Positions 55,539 to 63,810 of a stretch of 64,000 bases of DNA are shown piece after piece (position 1 is the first letter of the stretch; each line of letters starts with the position of its first letter). The DNA is from Holdemanella hominis. GTDB taxonomy: Bacteria > Bacillota_I > Bacilli_A > Erysipelotrichales > Erysipelotrichaceae. The translations under genes were made by a program, and so were the position numbers. Below the pieces are notes generated by a model, which saw only the letters and a list, made by a program, of their open reading frames with translations, did not search any database and was not told the DNA's origin. The stretch covers positions 49,133-113,132 of the forward strand of contig NZ_JACRWH010000004.1 in the NCBI RefSeq assembly GCF_014306155.1, in the 5' to 3' direction.

Positions 55539-56706
55539 ATGAAGTGTAATCGATGTCAAAATGAAGATCCTAAATTATTTGCGTATGATCATGGAGTTTA
55601 TTATTGTCGTAAATGCATTGATTTTTCTAGGTTGGAGGTTAATGAAAAAATAAATCCGGTTAAATTGAAGCATAGAACGTGGAAGGGTAAACCTAAACTT
55701 GATTATGAACTCACTGCTTCGCAAAAATGTGCAAGTCACGAAGTATATCAACATTTAAGTAAAGGAAAAGACGTAATACTTTACGCCAGTACAGGTGCCA
55801 GGCAAAACAGAAATTTGTTTTGAAAGTATCTGTGGGTATTTAGCACAAGGAAAGAAAGTAGGGTTTGCAATCAGTCGAAGACAGGTTGTTCTTGAAATCG
55901 CAAATCGTTTGCGGATAGCGTTTCCTGAATTAAGTGTATGTGAAGTGGCTCAAGGATATACCCAAGTTACAGATGCAGACCTTATTGTATGTACTACACA
56001 CCAGTTGTATCGTTATCCATATGCCTTTGATTTATTAATTTTAGATGAGTTAGATGCCTTTCCTTTTGTGGGCAACGAAGTGCTTCAGGCCATAGCTAAT
56101 CAGGCGTGTATTGGACAAAAACTAATGTTGAGTGCAACACCAGACAAAGAGAGTATGGAACTTGTGAAACAAAATAAAATAGAGCTTGTGTGTTTGTTTG
56201 AAAGGCCACATAAACACCCGTTGATTGTGCCTAAAGTGATACAGGTATCTATTTTAATTCAAGTATGGATTGTAATTTATTTGTGCATAAAATTCCAAAA
56301 AGAGGGAAAACAAACATTAGTTTTTGTCCCTCGAAAAAAAGATGGAAGGTGGATGAAGCTGATTCTTAATGTGTTTGTGAAGACAGATTTTATTCATTCT
56401 TCTACACAAAATAAAGATGAAATTTTAGATTGTTTTCGCAATAAAGAATTGAGTGCACTAGTTTGTACCACACTATTAGAAAGAGGAATCACGATTCCAA
56501 GCGTTCAAGTTGTTGTTTTTAAAGGAGATCATTCAGTCTTTACCACGGCCAGTCTTATTCAGATTTTTGGACGTGTGGGACGAAGTTTTAAAGATCCAGA
56601 GGGAAAGGGTGTGTGTTTATGCCAAGCTTCAAGCGAATCTATCAAAGATTGTGTGAGTCAAATTACGAAGATGAACGATACTGTTTATGTTGCCACAAAA
56701 AAATGA
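55539..56706 (+). pseudogene. comFA: comFA DNA-uptake helicase, frameshifted in Walker A
   Basis: The first frame (55539-55823) gives the zinc N-terminus MKCNRCQNE...YYCRKC and runs to YASTGA, then turns to RQNRNLF and stops. The second frame (55795-56706) continues GKTEICFESICGYLAQGKK with the helicase core (LLILDELDAFPF, LMLSATPDKES, ALVCTTLLERGITIPSVQVVVF, IQIFGRVGRS). One extra base near 55797-55803 splits the P-loop exactly. ComFA drives inward movement of transforming DNA. The gene is either broken, or the base is a sequencing error. Confidence 0.88.
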
Positions 56707-57314
56707 GTGCAATTCGCAATTTTGAGATTTTCTTTTATAATGATCTTTTGATATGTCCGGATTGTTCAAAAAATTTCAAGCTACATAAACAAGTCTATAA
56801 TATAGATGGTATCCCTTTATATGTTCTCTATGAGTATGATGAGTTTTTAGAGAGGTTGTTTTTTCAGTATAAGGAACAAAGGGATGTTGTATTAAAAGAT
56901 GTTTTTTTGTGTGAACACTTATATTTAAAGAATATCTTTAAAAAATATTGTGTCTGTACTTTATGCAGTAGTGATGCAAAACGTATGGAAAGGGGATTTG
57001 AACCAGCTATTGATATGTATTCGTCGTTAGATGTTTTTGTTCATTCTCCTTTCTACAAAAAGAAGGATATAAAGCAGTCTTCAGCAACAAAATTGCAAAG
57101 ATCACAAATTAAGAATGTATTGGGTTTGAAACAATTGTATCCATTGCCTAAAAAGAAAATATTGTTGGTGGATGATGTTTGTACAACTGGAAGCACACTA
57201 TTGGCCGCAAAGCAGTTGATCCATCCGGACTGCATGTTTGTTTTAGCGGCACATCCACTTTGGATTTTGGCAAATCAAGAAAACATAGTGGTCAAATCAA
57301 AGGGGTTTTGGTAA
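56613..57314 (+). CDS. comFC: competence-associated phosphoribosyltransferase-like protein ComFC
   Basis: The protein (up to 233 residues) has N-terminal zinc cysteines (CLCC and CPDC) and the PRPP-loop ILLVDDVCTTGSTLLAA near the C-terminus, typical for ComFC/GntX. It overlaps comFA by 94 bases, so the true start is unclear: ATG 56619 and TTG 56649 keep the first CxxC. It acts with ComFA in DNA uptake. Confidence 0.9.
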   Translation: MFMPSFKRIYQRLCESNYEDERYCLCCHKKMSAIRNFEIFFYNDLLICPDCSKNFKLHKQVYNIDGIPLYVLYEYDEFLERLFFQYKEQRDVVLKDVFLCEHLYLKNIFKKYCVCTLCSSDAKRMERGFEPAIDMYSSLDVFVHSPFYKKKDIKQSSATKLQRSQIKNVLGLKQLYPLPKKKILLVDDVCTTGSTLLAAKQLIHPDCMFVLAAHPLWILANQENIVVKSKGFW

Positions 57315-57341
57315 AATATTCTAAAAGGGGCGATAGAAGCT

Positions 57342-58691
57342 ATGGATAAGAAAAGAAAGAATGAGAATGATGAGATTTCTCAATTATTAGATTCATTTCA
57401 AACAAACGAGGAAGATACGTTAGAACAAAAAATGGATCAATTCACAAAGAATCAAACTCGTAGTCGAGTAGAAAAACATAAACCTGAACCGGAAATTCCG
57501 TTTCAAGCAAAAAAAGAGGAACCTTCACTAGGAGATACGTTTGTGGTTGGATCAAAGGATTTAAATGAGTCAAAAGAAGATCTTTCTGCAACTCGTACAG
57601 TAATGTGGAATGCGGATGATTTAAAACAGGAAGCAGATTCTACAAATCAAACTGTTGTGATTGATGATGATGAAATTCAGTCTTTGTTAGAGGAGGGTAA
57701 GGGTCCTCAATTAAAAAGAGAAGTAATCAACAAGAAAAAAGAGCCGAGCAAAAAGAAATCAGCACCAAAAAAGAGCCATTCTAAAACTGGAATGTATGTT
57801 GCCTTAGGTGTTGTAGGTGTGTTGTTGGTTTCATTATTGATATTTGGTGGCATGAAACTAATGACTGGTGGATTGTCTAGTTCTGATGAAAAAACATCGG
57901 AGGTTCAAAAGAAGAATTACCAGGAATTATTAGATTTTGCAAACAACTATGATGATTTATCTTCAAGTGACCAAAAGAAAATTATTGGTTTTGAAAGTAA
58001 ATATAACAGTTTAACGCGTAAACAAAGAGAGAAGATTGATGAAATTTTAGAAGAGGTTACCGGTAAAACTTTCAATGAATTACTTGCGAGTGCAAATAAG
58101 AAGACAAGTACGAAAAAAGACAACAACAACACTGAAATTGCTGAAAAGAAAGCGCAGTTGAAACAAAAAATCAATGATCTTAAAAAGCAGTTGTTGAGTG
58201 CACAATCAGAATTAGAAAATGCGCAGAATGCACAGTCTTCAGCTCAAAGTGATGTCGATTCATTACAGTCTCAGATTGATTCTGCAGGTGGCAGTGTAAG
58301 TGCTGCTCAAAGTGCTGTAATTAGTGCACAAGCGGATTACGATAATGCACAAAGTGCGCTACAGGTATGTGAGAATCGTCGCAGTGAATTGGAGCAAATT
58401 CCAAATAGCGAATTGACGCAAGATCAATATACAGAGTTACAGCAATTATATGCTGAACATCAGGGATTGGTTGATAATGTAAACACAACAAAATCGGCTT
58501 TGGCTGATGCAAAAACGGCATTAAGTGCTGCACAAAAGAATTCGGATACTTCTTCTTTACAGAATAAGTTAAAATCAGCGAAGATGAAATTGGATAGTGC
58601 AAATTCAGATGTAACAGATGCACAATCAAAAGTAGATTCATTGAATTCACAAATCAATGATTATCAAAATCAATTGAATCAATTAGATTAG
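57342..58691 (+). CDS. membrane-anchored extracellular coiled-coil protein, unknown function
   Basis: The 449-residue protein has an N-terminal charged cytosolic region (1-147), one membrane helix (about 150-173) and an extracytoplasmic part with a Lys/Asp/Glu-rich helical segment, then a long Ala/Ser/Gln-rich coiled coil (about 265-449). The cytosolic part holds three similar short motifs with Thr-x-Val: DTFVVGSKDL (65-74), TRTVMWNADDL (84-94) and NQTVVIDDDEI (102-112). They resemble Ser/Thr-kinase/FHA-type sites (GarA-like). No catalytic domain was seen; I do not recognise the protein. It is preceded by comFC and followed by a terminator. Confidence 0.8.
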   Translation: MDKKRKNENDEISQLLDSFQTNEEDTLEQKMDQFTKNQTRSRVEKHKPEPEIPFQAKKEEPSLGDTFVVGSKDLNESKEDLSATRTVMWNADDLKQEADSTNQTVVIDDDEIQSLLEEGKGPQLKREVINKKKEPSKKKSAPKKSHSKTGMYVALGVVGVLLVSLLIFGGMKLMTGGLSSSDEKTSEVQKKNYQELLDFANNYDDLSSSDQKKIIGFESKYNSLTRKQREKIDEILEEVTGKTFNELLASANKKTSTKKDNNNTEIAEKKAQLKQKINDLKKQLLSAQSELENAQNAQSSAQSDVDSLQSQIDSAGGSVSAAQSAVISAQADYDNAQSALQVCENRRSELEQIPNSELTQDQYTELQQLYAEHQGLVDNVNTTKSALADAKTALSAAQKNSDTSSLQNKLKSAKMKLDSANSDVTDAQSKVDSLNSQINDYQNQLNQLD

Positions 58692-58717
58692 ACAATACAA
58701 AATGTATTGTCTTTTTC
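58690..58717 (+). terminator. intrinsic terminator
   Basis: AGACAATACA/TGTATTGTCT (58690-58699 with 58703-58712) with an AAA loop and T5. Confidence 0.85.
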
Positions 58718-58781
58718 TTTGTGTGACCTTTTAATGTCTTGTGATTTTTGTTAGAATATATACGGAAAGTCAGGTGAAAAT

Positions 58782-59783
58782 ATGCGTAATGCGATTGTTC
58801 TGGCGGCAGGAAAAGGAACTCGAATGAAATCAGATCGTAGCAAAGTAATGCATACGATTATTGATCGTTCAATGTTGGCTTACATTATTGATGCTTTAAG
58901 AGCGGTATCTGTAGAAAGAATTGTAGTGATTGTCGGATATCAGGCTGAAAGTATCAAAGAAGCTTTTCCAGATGTTGAATTTGCTTTGCAGCAACCACAA
59001 TTGGGGACAGGTCATGCGGTTATGCAAGCTACACAATTAAAGGATGAAGATGGGGATACATTGATTATTAATGGAGACGGACCATGTATTCAGCCTGAGA
59101 CATTGGAAAAACTATTCCAAACCAATCAAGATGCATCATTAACTCTATTAACTTCTGTATTGGATGATGGAGCTCATTATGGTCGTATTGTTCGTGATGA
59201 AAATAGTCATGTTCAAGCGATTGTAGAGGCAAAGGATTGTACAGAAGAACAAAAACAAATTTGTGAAATCAACGCAGGTATGTATTGTTTCAAGAACAGA
59301 GATTTATTTGACAATCTTGATAAATTAACAACAAATAATGCTCAACACGAGTATTACTTAACAGACTTGGTTAAGATTTTGGCAAATCAAGGAAAGGTTG
59401 TTAAGGGGTTGGTAGTTGAAGACCGTGATGAAGTCATGGGAATCAATGATTGTGTAGAATTACATAAAGCGTATGAATGGATGCGCAATCGAATCAACAA
59501 TAACTGGATGAAAGAAGGGGTACAGATTGTAGACCCATTGCGAACAGTTATTGGAAAAGATGTAACGATTGGACATGATGTAATTATTCATCCAAATGTT
59601 GAAATTCTTGGACATACAGAAATCGGTGATTTCGTTGAGATTTTACCAGGTTCTTATTTGAATAATTCGAAAATTGAAGATCGTGCAATTGTAGATTCAA
59701 GTAAAGTCGTCAATTCTTGCATAGAAGAAGGTTCTGTTGTAGGGCCTATGTCTTATGTAAGCAATAATAAAACCATAAAATAA
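58782..59783 (+). CDS. glmU: short GlmU: uridyltransferase with truncated beta-helix
   Basis: The 333-residue protein has the complete pyrophosphorylase domain (LAAGKGTRMKSD, QLGTGHAVMQA, INGDGPCI, INAGMYCF, GINDCVEL) that forms UDP-GlcNAc from GlcNAc-1-P and UTP. Only a few left-handed beta-helix turns follow (IGKDVTIGHDVIIHPNVEILGHTEIGDFVEI), ending before the coils that carry the acetyltransferase catalytic residues in normal GlmU (about 450-460 residues). No remaining coding for that half is found before prs. Conversion of GlcN-1-P to GlcNAc-1-P would need another enzyme. Confidence 0.9.
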   Translation: MRNAIVLAAGKGTRMKSDRSKVMHTIIDRSMLAYIIDALRAVSVERIVVIVGYQAESIKEAFPDVEFALQQPQLGTGHAVMQATQLKDEDGDTLIINGDGPCIQPETLEKLFQTNQDASLTLLTSVLDDGAHYGRIVRDENSHVQAIVEAKDCTEEQKQICEINAGMYCFKNRDLFDNLDKLTTNNAQHEYYLTDLVKILANQGKVVKGLVVEDRDEVMGINDCVELHKAYEWMRNRINNNWMKEGVQIVDPLRTVIGKDVTIGHDVIIHPNVEILGHTEIGDFVEILPGSYLNNSKIEDRAIVDSSKVVNSCIEEGSVVGPMSYVSNNKTIK

Positions 59784-59812
59784 ACCTGATAGGGTATGAG
59801 AAAGGATAAATC

Positions 59813-60769
59813 ATGAAAAACACTATTGTATTTGCTTTATCATCTAGCGTTGGTTTAGCAGAAGATATTTGTAAAGAATTAGGATTGGAATTAGGTAAAT
59901 GTGAAGTTAAACACTTTGCGGATGGAGAAATCTTAGTAGAACTTGGAGAATCTGTTCGTGGAAAACACGTATATTTTGTACAAAGTACAAATAAACCTGT
60001 AAACTCAAATTTAATGGAAATTTTAATTGGTATTGATGCATGTAAACGTGCAAGTGCTGCAAGCATTACGGCTATCATTCCATATTTTGGATATGCTCGT
60101 CAGGATCGTAAAGCGAAACCTCGTCAACCAATCACTTCTAAATTAGTTGCTAGTTTATTAGAAAGAGCTGGAGCTGATCGCGTAGTTACAGTTGACTTAC
60201 ACGCTACTCAGATTCAAGGATTCTTCGATATTCCAGCAGACGATATTACTGCGAATGGATTGATTGCTGATTACTTCAAACACCAAGAAGGATTAGGTGA
60301 AATCGTAGTTGTATCTCCTGATCACGGTGGAGCTGTACGTGCTCGTAACTTAGCAAATGCATTAGGTGCACCTATCGCAATCATCGACAAACGTCGTCCT
60401 AAACCAAATGTAGCTGAAGCTATGAACCTAATTGGTGATGTTGATGGTAAAACTGCAATCATCATCGATGACATGGTAGATACAGCTGGTACATTAACTG
60501 CTGGTATCAAAATGTTGAAAGACAAGGGAGCTAAAGCGGTTTATGCTTCATGTTCACATGGTATCCTTTCAGGACCTGCTATCGATCGTTTAAAAGCTGC
60601 TAAGTTAACTGGATTCGTTTGTACAAATACAATTGATCAAACAGAAAACCAAAAAAATTATCCAGAAATGACTGTTCTTTCAATGGCACCATTGTTAGCT
60701 GGATTGATTCATGCAGTTGAAGAAAATTCTTCATTATCAGAAGTATTAGCACACGCATTTGATGACTAA
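59813..60769 (+). CDS. prs: ribose-phosphate pyrophosphokinase
   Basis: The 318-residue enzyme has FADGEILVELGESVRGKHV, the ATP/Mg region RQDRKAKPRQPI, DLHATQIQGFFDIP and the PRPP-binding loop IIDDMVDTAGTL. It makes PRPP for nucleotide synthesis. In Bacillus glmU and prs are neighbours as well. Confidence 0.97.
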   Translation: MKNTIVFALSSSVGLAEDICKELGLELGKCEVKHFADGEILVELGESVRGKHVYFVQSTNKPVNSNLMEILIGIDACKRASAASITAIIPYFGYARQDRKAKPRQPITSKLVASLLERAGADRVVTVDLHATQIQGFFDIPADDITANGLIADYFKHQEGLGEIVVVSPDHGGAVRARNLANALGAPIAIIDKRRPKPNVAEAMNLIGDVDGKTAIIIDDMVDTAGTLTAGIKMLKDKGAKAVYASCSHGILSGPAIDRLKAAKLTGFVCTNTIDQTENQKNYPEMTVLSMAPLLAGLIHAVEENSSLSEVLAHAFDD

Positions 60770-60770
60770 T

Positions 60771-61124
60771 ATGGAAACATTGTTTATTGGCTATCCTCCT
60801 TGTTCAACTTGTAAAAAGGCATATAAAGCTCTACAAGATTTGGGTATTGAAGCTACATATCGAAATATTAAAGAAGATAATCCAAAAAAAGAAGAGATTC
60901 AAAGTTGGATTGATCGTGGTGTGGAATTAAAAAAATTGTTCAATACAAGTGGTATGTTGTATCGTGAATTAAATGTAAAAGAAAAACGCGAAACATATAC
61001 AGAAGAACAATTGATTGAATTACTTGCCTCAAATGGTATGTTAGTAAAAAGACCGATTGTGATCCAAGGAGATATCATTATCATAGGAAACAAAGTATCA
61101 GAATACGAAAACTTACATAAATAG
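60771..61124 (+). CDS. Spx/ArsC-family thioredoxin-fold protein
   Basis: The 117-residue protein METLFIGYPPCSTCKKAYKALQDLGIEATYRNIK carries the CxxC motif and the ArsC/Spx/YffB fold with a conserved RP (LVKRPIVI). It may be a Spx-type regulator or a small oxidoreductase. ATG 60771 directly follows the prs stop; no ribosome-binding site is visible, so coupling to prs is likely. Confidence 0.85.
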   Translation: METLFIGYPPCSTCKKAYKALQDLGIEATYRNIKEDNPKKEEIQSWIDRGVELKKLFNTSGMLYRELNVKEKRETYTEEQLIELLASNGMLVKRPIVIQGDIIIIGNKVSEYENLHK

Positions 61125-61149
61125 ACCTGTCTATCGACAGGTCTTTATT
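61123..61149. terminator. intrinsic terminator of glmU-prs operon
   Basis: AGACCTGTC/GACAGGTCT (61123-61131 with 61136-61144) with a T-rich tail, between convergent genes. Confidence 0.75.
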
Positions 61150-61898
61150 TAATCAAAAACGGAATTGAAGTTCTCTTCAATTTGTCTACATGCACTTGCT
61201 TCATCAAGTTGTTTAATTTCACAAATCTTCTTTGCGACATATTCCACATACATAGGTTCATTTTCTTTTCCACGATAAGGAACAGGTGTTAAATAAGGAG
61301 AATCCGTTTCTGTGATGATTCGATCAATAGGACATGCTGAAATACATTCAGGGGCTTGTCTAGCATTTTTGAATGTGATAGGTCCGGCAAACGAAATCAT
61401 AGAATTCATTTTTAAACATTCCATCATAGTTTCTTTACTTCCGCTGAAGCAATGGAAAATAATTTTTGTCTTTGCGTATTGTTTTAAAATATCCATGCAG
61501 TCTTTTGTGGATTCGCGCATATGAATAGAAATAGGAAGATTGTGTTCATTCGCAATTTGAATCTGCTTGATAAATAGCTCTTTTTGTAAATCATTAAAAC
61601 TTGTATCCCAATAGTAATCCAATCCAATTTCTCCTAAGCAATCTAAATAAGGCGTTTGATCAATGAGATACTGAATTTCTTTATCTGCAACTTCTTTGGC
61701 ATCACTTGGAAACCATCCAAAGGCAATTTTAAAAAATGGATATTTTTCTTTTACCTTTTTCGCACGTTCTAATTCTTCAGGACTTGTGCACATGATCATG
61801 CATGAAGTAAGATTTTTAGCTTTGATATTTTCAATGATCTCGTCAATTCGACTATATAAACGATCACAAGTGATGTGACAATGACTATCTGTATACAT
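61149..61898 (-). CDS. tatD: TatD-family metal-dependent hydrolase/nuclease
   Basis: The 249-residue TIM-barrel protein starts MYTDSHCHITCDRL with the metal HxH, then GEIGLDYYWD, SIHMRES, IIFHCFSGS and ITETDSPYLTPVPYRGKEN, the TatD set. It is a 3'-5' DNase or related hydrolase. It is slightly shorter than the usual 255-260 residues but complete. Confidence 0.92.
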   Translation of the reverse strand: MYTDSHCHITCDRLYSRIDEIIENIKAKNLTSCMIMCTSPEELERAKKVKEKYPFFKIAFGWFPSDAKEVADKEIQYLIDQTPYLDCLGEIGLDYYWDTSFNDLQKELFIKQIQIANEHNLPISIHMRESTKDCMDILKQYAKTKIIFHCFSGSKETMMECLKMNSMISFAGPITFKNARQAPECISACPIDRIITETDSPYLTPVPYRGKENEPMYVEYVAKKICEIKQLDEASACRQIEENFNSVFD

Positions 61899-61950
61899 AA
61901 CTAACCTTCTTTCTTAAAATAGTATATAATTGTGTTAAAAGAGGTGCAAT

Positions 61951-62388
61951 ATGAAAATTAGCATGGAATTAAATGTAAGTGATAAAGAGTTTTATGATTT
62001 GATGATGAAATCTTTAAAAGAAGAAGTTAAAAATGTCACGAAGAAAAATTTAGAATTAAAAGAAGGGTTAAAATATAAAAAGAAATCAGCTCAAAGAAAA
62101 GGAATCGGCTCAGAAATTACTGTGCATATTAAAAGGTTGATTCCGAATACATTGTATGAAGCAACGTTTGTCACGGCAATCGACCATACAACTATTTCTT
62201 ATAAGATTGAATCTTTAAATGAATCAAAAATCAAAGTGACTTATGAAGAAATTTACGAAAATGTTTCTCCAAAGGAAATTCCTGTTTGGAGACAAAAAAT
62301 GGCAGAAAAACAGTCGGCTAAAAAATCAAAGAAAATGTTTAAAGAGGTTGAAAAGTTTATTTTAAATGAAAGAAATAACAAGAACTGA
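61951..62388 (+). CDS. DUF3284 protein
   Basis: The 145-residue protein has KISMELNVSDKEFYDLMMKSL and alternating strand/helix pattern of the SRPBCC-like DUF3284 family (KGLKYKKK, YEATFVTAIDHTTISYKIE). Function is unknown. It has a -10 TATAAT at 61925-61930 and a strong terminator behind it. Confidence 0.78.
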   Translation: MKISMELNVSDKEFYDLMMKSLKEEVKNVTKKNLELKEGLKYKKKSAQRKGIGSEITVHIKRLIPNTLYEATFVTAIDHTTISYKIESLNESKIKVTYEEIYENVSPKEIPVWRQKMAEKQSAKKSKKMFKEVEKFILNERNNKN

Positions 62389-62400
62389 TTATACCAGAAT

Positions 62401-62434
62401 AGAAACCAAGTTTTCCATCTTGGTTTCTTTTTTT
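62401..62434 (+). terminator. intrinsic terminator after the DUF3284 gene
   Basis: AGAAACCAAG/CTTGGTTTCT (62401-62410 with 62419-62428) with T7. Confidence 0.85.
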
Positions 62435-62499
62435 GTTTATATGCGTTATAAGATTGGTATAGAAAAGCTTTAACCCAACAAAAGAAGGAGGAATTGGAT

Positions 62500-62673
62500 A
62501 TGAAAAAGTTAGGTTATTTAGCGGGGGCATCATTGTTATTTGTTCCAATGCCTCTATATGCAGCAGGAATTGGTTCTAGCAACCAAGTATTTACTCACAC
62601 TGGTTGGTTCTCAGTTATTTGTATGGCAACAATCGGTGTTGGAGTTGCGATTTGTTCAAAACATCAGAAATAA
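62500..62673 (+). CDS. 57-residue secreted or membrane peptide
   Basis: ATG 62500 follows AAGGAGGAATTGGAT. The product has a signal-peptide-like start (MKKLGYLAGASLLFVPMPLYAAG, possible cleavage after YAA) and a second hydrophobic segment (WFSVICMATIGVGVAICSKHQK), which looks like a surface peptide anchored by its C-terminal helix. No family is recognised. It lies 146 bases before a Crp/Fnr gene. Confidence 0.65.
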   Translation: MKKLGYLAGASLLFVPMPLYAAGIGSSNQVFTHTGWFSVICMATIGVGVAICSKHQK

Positions 62674-62749
62674 TAATGAAAAAAGTTTTAACAGTAAGCA
62701 TTATTTGGGCGGTGGATCTTTTTTATTTAAAATTTGAAGATCATTGATA

Positions 62750-62763
62750 ATAACATATGTTAC
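62750..62763. promoter_or_regulatory. PrfA/Crp-Fnr-like operator
   Basis: TAACATATGTTA (62751-62762) is a perfect 12-bp palindrome and fits 12 of 14 positions of the PrfA-box consensus TTAACAnnTGTTAA (62750-62763). Its centre (62756.5) lies about -41.5 relative to a start near 62798. Confidence 0.6.
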
Positions 62764-62782
62764 CTATAATTTTTGTGGAGTA

Positions 62783-62791
62783 TGTTATACT
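62783..62791 (+). promoter_or_regulatory. extended -10 promoter of the Crp/Fnr gene
   Basis: TGTTATACT (62783-62791). No good -35 hexamer is present, as expected for an activator-dependent promoter. Confidence 0.6.
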
Positions 62792-62819
62792 GAGTTAACT
62801 GAAAGAGAAAGGGTAACTT

Positions 62820-63476
62820 ATGGTCAGCAATTATTTGGTGAAATTTCTTGAAGAAAAAGAAGTACCTACAATCACAAAAAAAAGACACACATATTTAACG
62901 TATTATGGTTTAGAACAACAAGATACGTACGTGTTAAAAGAAGGTATTGTTAAGACTAGTATAATTTTGCGTGATGGAAGAGAATTTAATATTTCTTATA
63001 TTAAAGGACCAGATATTATTTCATTATTAAAAGATGAAGTAAGTCAATATACATCAGCTCCATTTAACGTTCGTATTGAGAGTGAAACGGCTACTTTTTA
63101 TCGTATTCCAAGAGTGTTATTCTGGGATTTTGTAAATCAAGATCCAGAGTTAAAAGAGTATGTGAATTCATATTATCGTACTAAATTAACGGAAGCTATT
63201 TTTAGACAACAACTTATGACTATGAATGGTAAAAATGGAGCAGTGTGTGCTTTTATCTATCAATTGATTCCTATATTCGGAAGAAAAGTAAAAAAGGGTA
63301 TTTTAATTGATTTCCAAGTGACAAACGATGATATTGCAGGATTCTGCGGTATTTCTACTAGAAATAGTGTAAATCGTATTTTAAGAGGGTTACGTGAGCA
63401 AAATGTAATCTCGATGGTCTATCAGAAGATTTTAATTTTAGACGTAGATTATTTAAAACAATTTGTACAAGCATAA
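62820..63476 (+). CDS. Crp/Fnr-family transcriptional regulator
   Basis: The 218-residue protein has an N-terminal cupin-type cyclic-nucleotide-binding-like domain (LKEGIVKTSIILRDGREFNISYIKGPDIISLL) and a C-terminal winged HTH (VTNDDIAGFCGISTRNSVNRILRGLREQNVI). No Fnr-type Cys cluster is visible, and the size is near PrfA (237). The effector is unknown. A palindromic operator lies upstream of its own promoter. Confidence 0.9.
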   Translation: MVSNYLVKFLEEKEVPTITKKRHTYLTYYGLEQQDTYVLKEGIVKTSIILRDGREFNISYIKGPDIISLLKDEVSQYTSAPFNVRIESETATFYRIPRVLFWDFVNQDPELKEYVNSYYRTKLTEAIFRQQLMTMNGKNGAVCAFIYQLIPIFGRKVKKGILIDFQVTNDDIAGFCGISTRNSVNRILRGLREQNVISMVYQKILILDVDYLKQFVQA

Positions 63477-63489
63477 TACAAAACAAAGC

Positions 63490-63630
63490 GCAGAGTTAAT
63501 AATGGTAATCCGCAATTAGATAGGGTTGACTAAAAGTTGGCTTTAAAAATTGTAGGGTTGAAAACCCTATGAGTGTTTAAAGGATTATTAACTAGGGAGC
63601 AGAGATATTGTGAAATCTCTGCTCTTTTTA
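63490..63630 (+). ncRNA. putative structured small RNA with terminator
   Basis: GTTAATAAT (63495-63503) pairs with ATTATTAAC (63584-63592), while TAATCC (63506-63511) can pair with GGATTA (63582-63587); these pairings compete. An internal hairpin TAGGGTT/AACCCTA (63553-63569) and a terminator stem GAGCAGAGAT/ATCTCTGCTC (63597-63606 with 63615-63624) plus T5 follow. No gene lies downstream on this strand. I do not match it to a known RNA family. Confidence 0.5.
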
Positions 63631-63810
63631 TAATGGGTGATTTGAATCTGAATGATTGGAATCAATGTATTCAGTTAACTTGTCATATAATTCTTCGAAT
63701 CTTATGTCAATGTATCCTCGTAGTTCTTCAATTTCAAATTTCATTTCATTGTTTTGAAGATTTCTGAAGTATTCGATCAATTCGATAATATCTTGTGCAT
63801 CCATGATCAT
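63628..63810 (-). CDS. 60-residue acidic protein coupled to a transposase
   Basis: ATG 63810 overlaps the transposase stop (ATGA) and a GGGAG site precedes it. The product MIMDAQDIIELIEYFRNLQ... is acidic and helical with EELRGYIDIRFEELYDKL. I do not recognise it; possibly an accessory ORF of the insertion sequence. Confidence 0.6.
   Translation of the reverse strand: MIMDAQDIIELIEYFRNLQNNEMKFEIEELRGYIDIRFEELYDKLTEYIDSNHSDSNHPL

Noticed and set aside
55780..55823. Programmed frameshift in comFA
   Set aside because: There is no slippery heptamer, pause hairpin or SD-like stimulator at GGTGCCAGGC, and ComFA is not known to use frameshifting. Mutation or sequencing error is simpler.
62676..62747. 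23-codon ORF after the 57-residue peptide gene
   Set aside because: No ribosome-binding site other than possible coupling, very short, and no recognisable motif; not enough to call.
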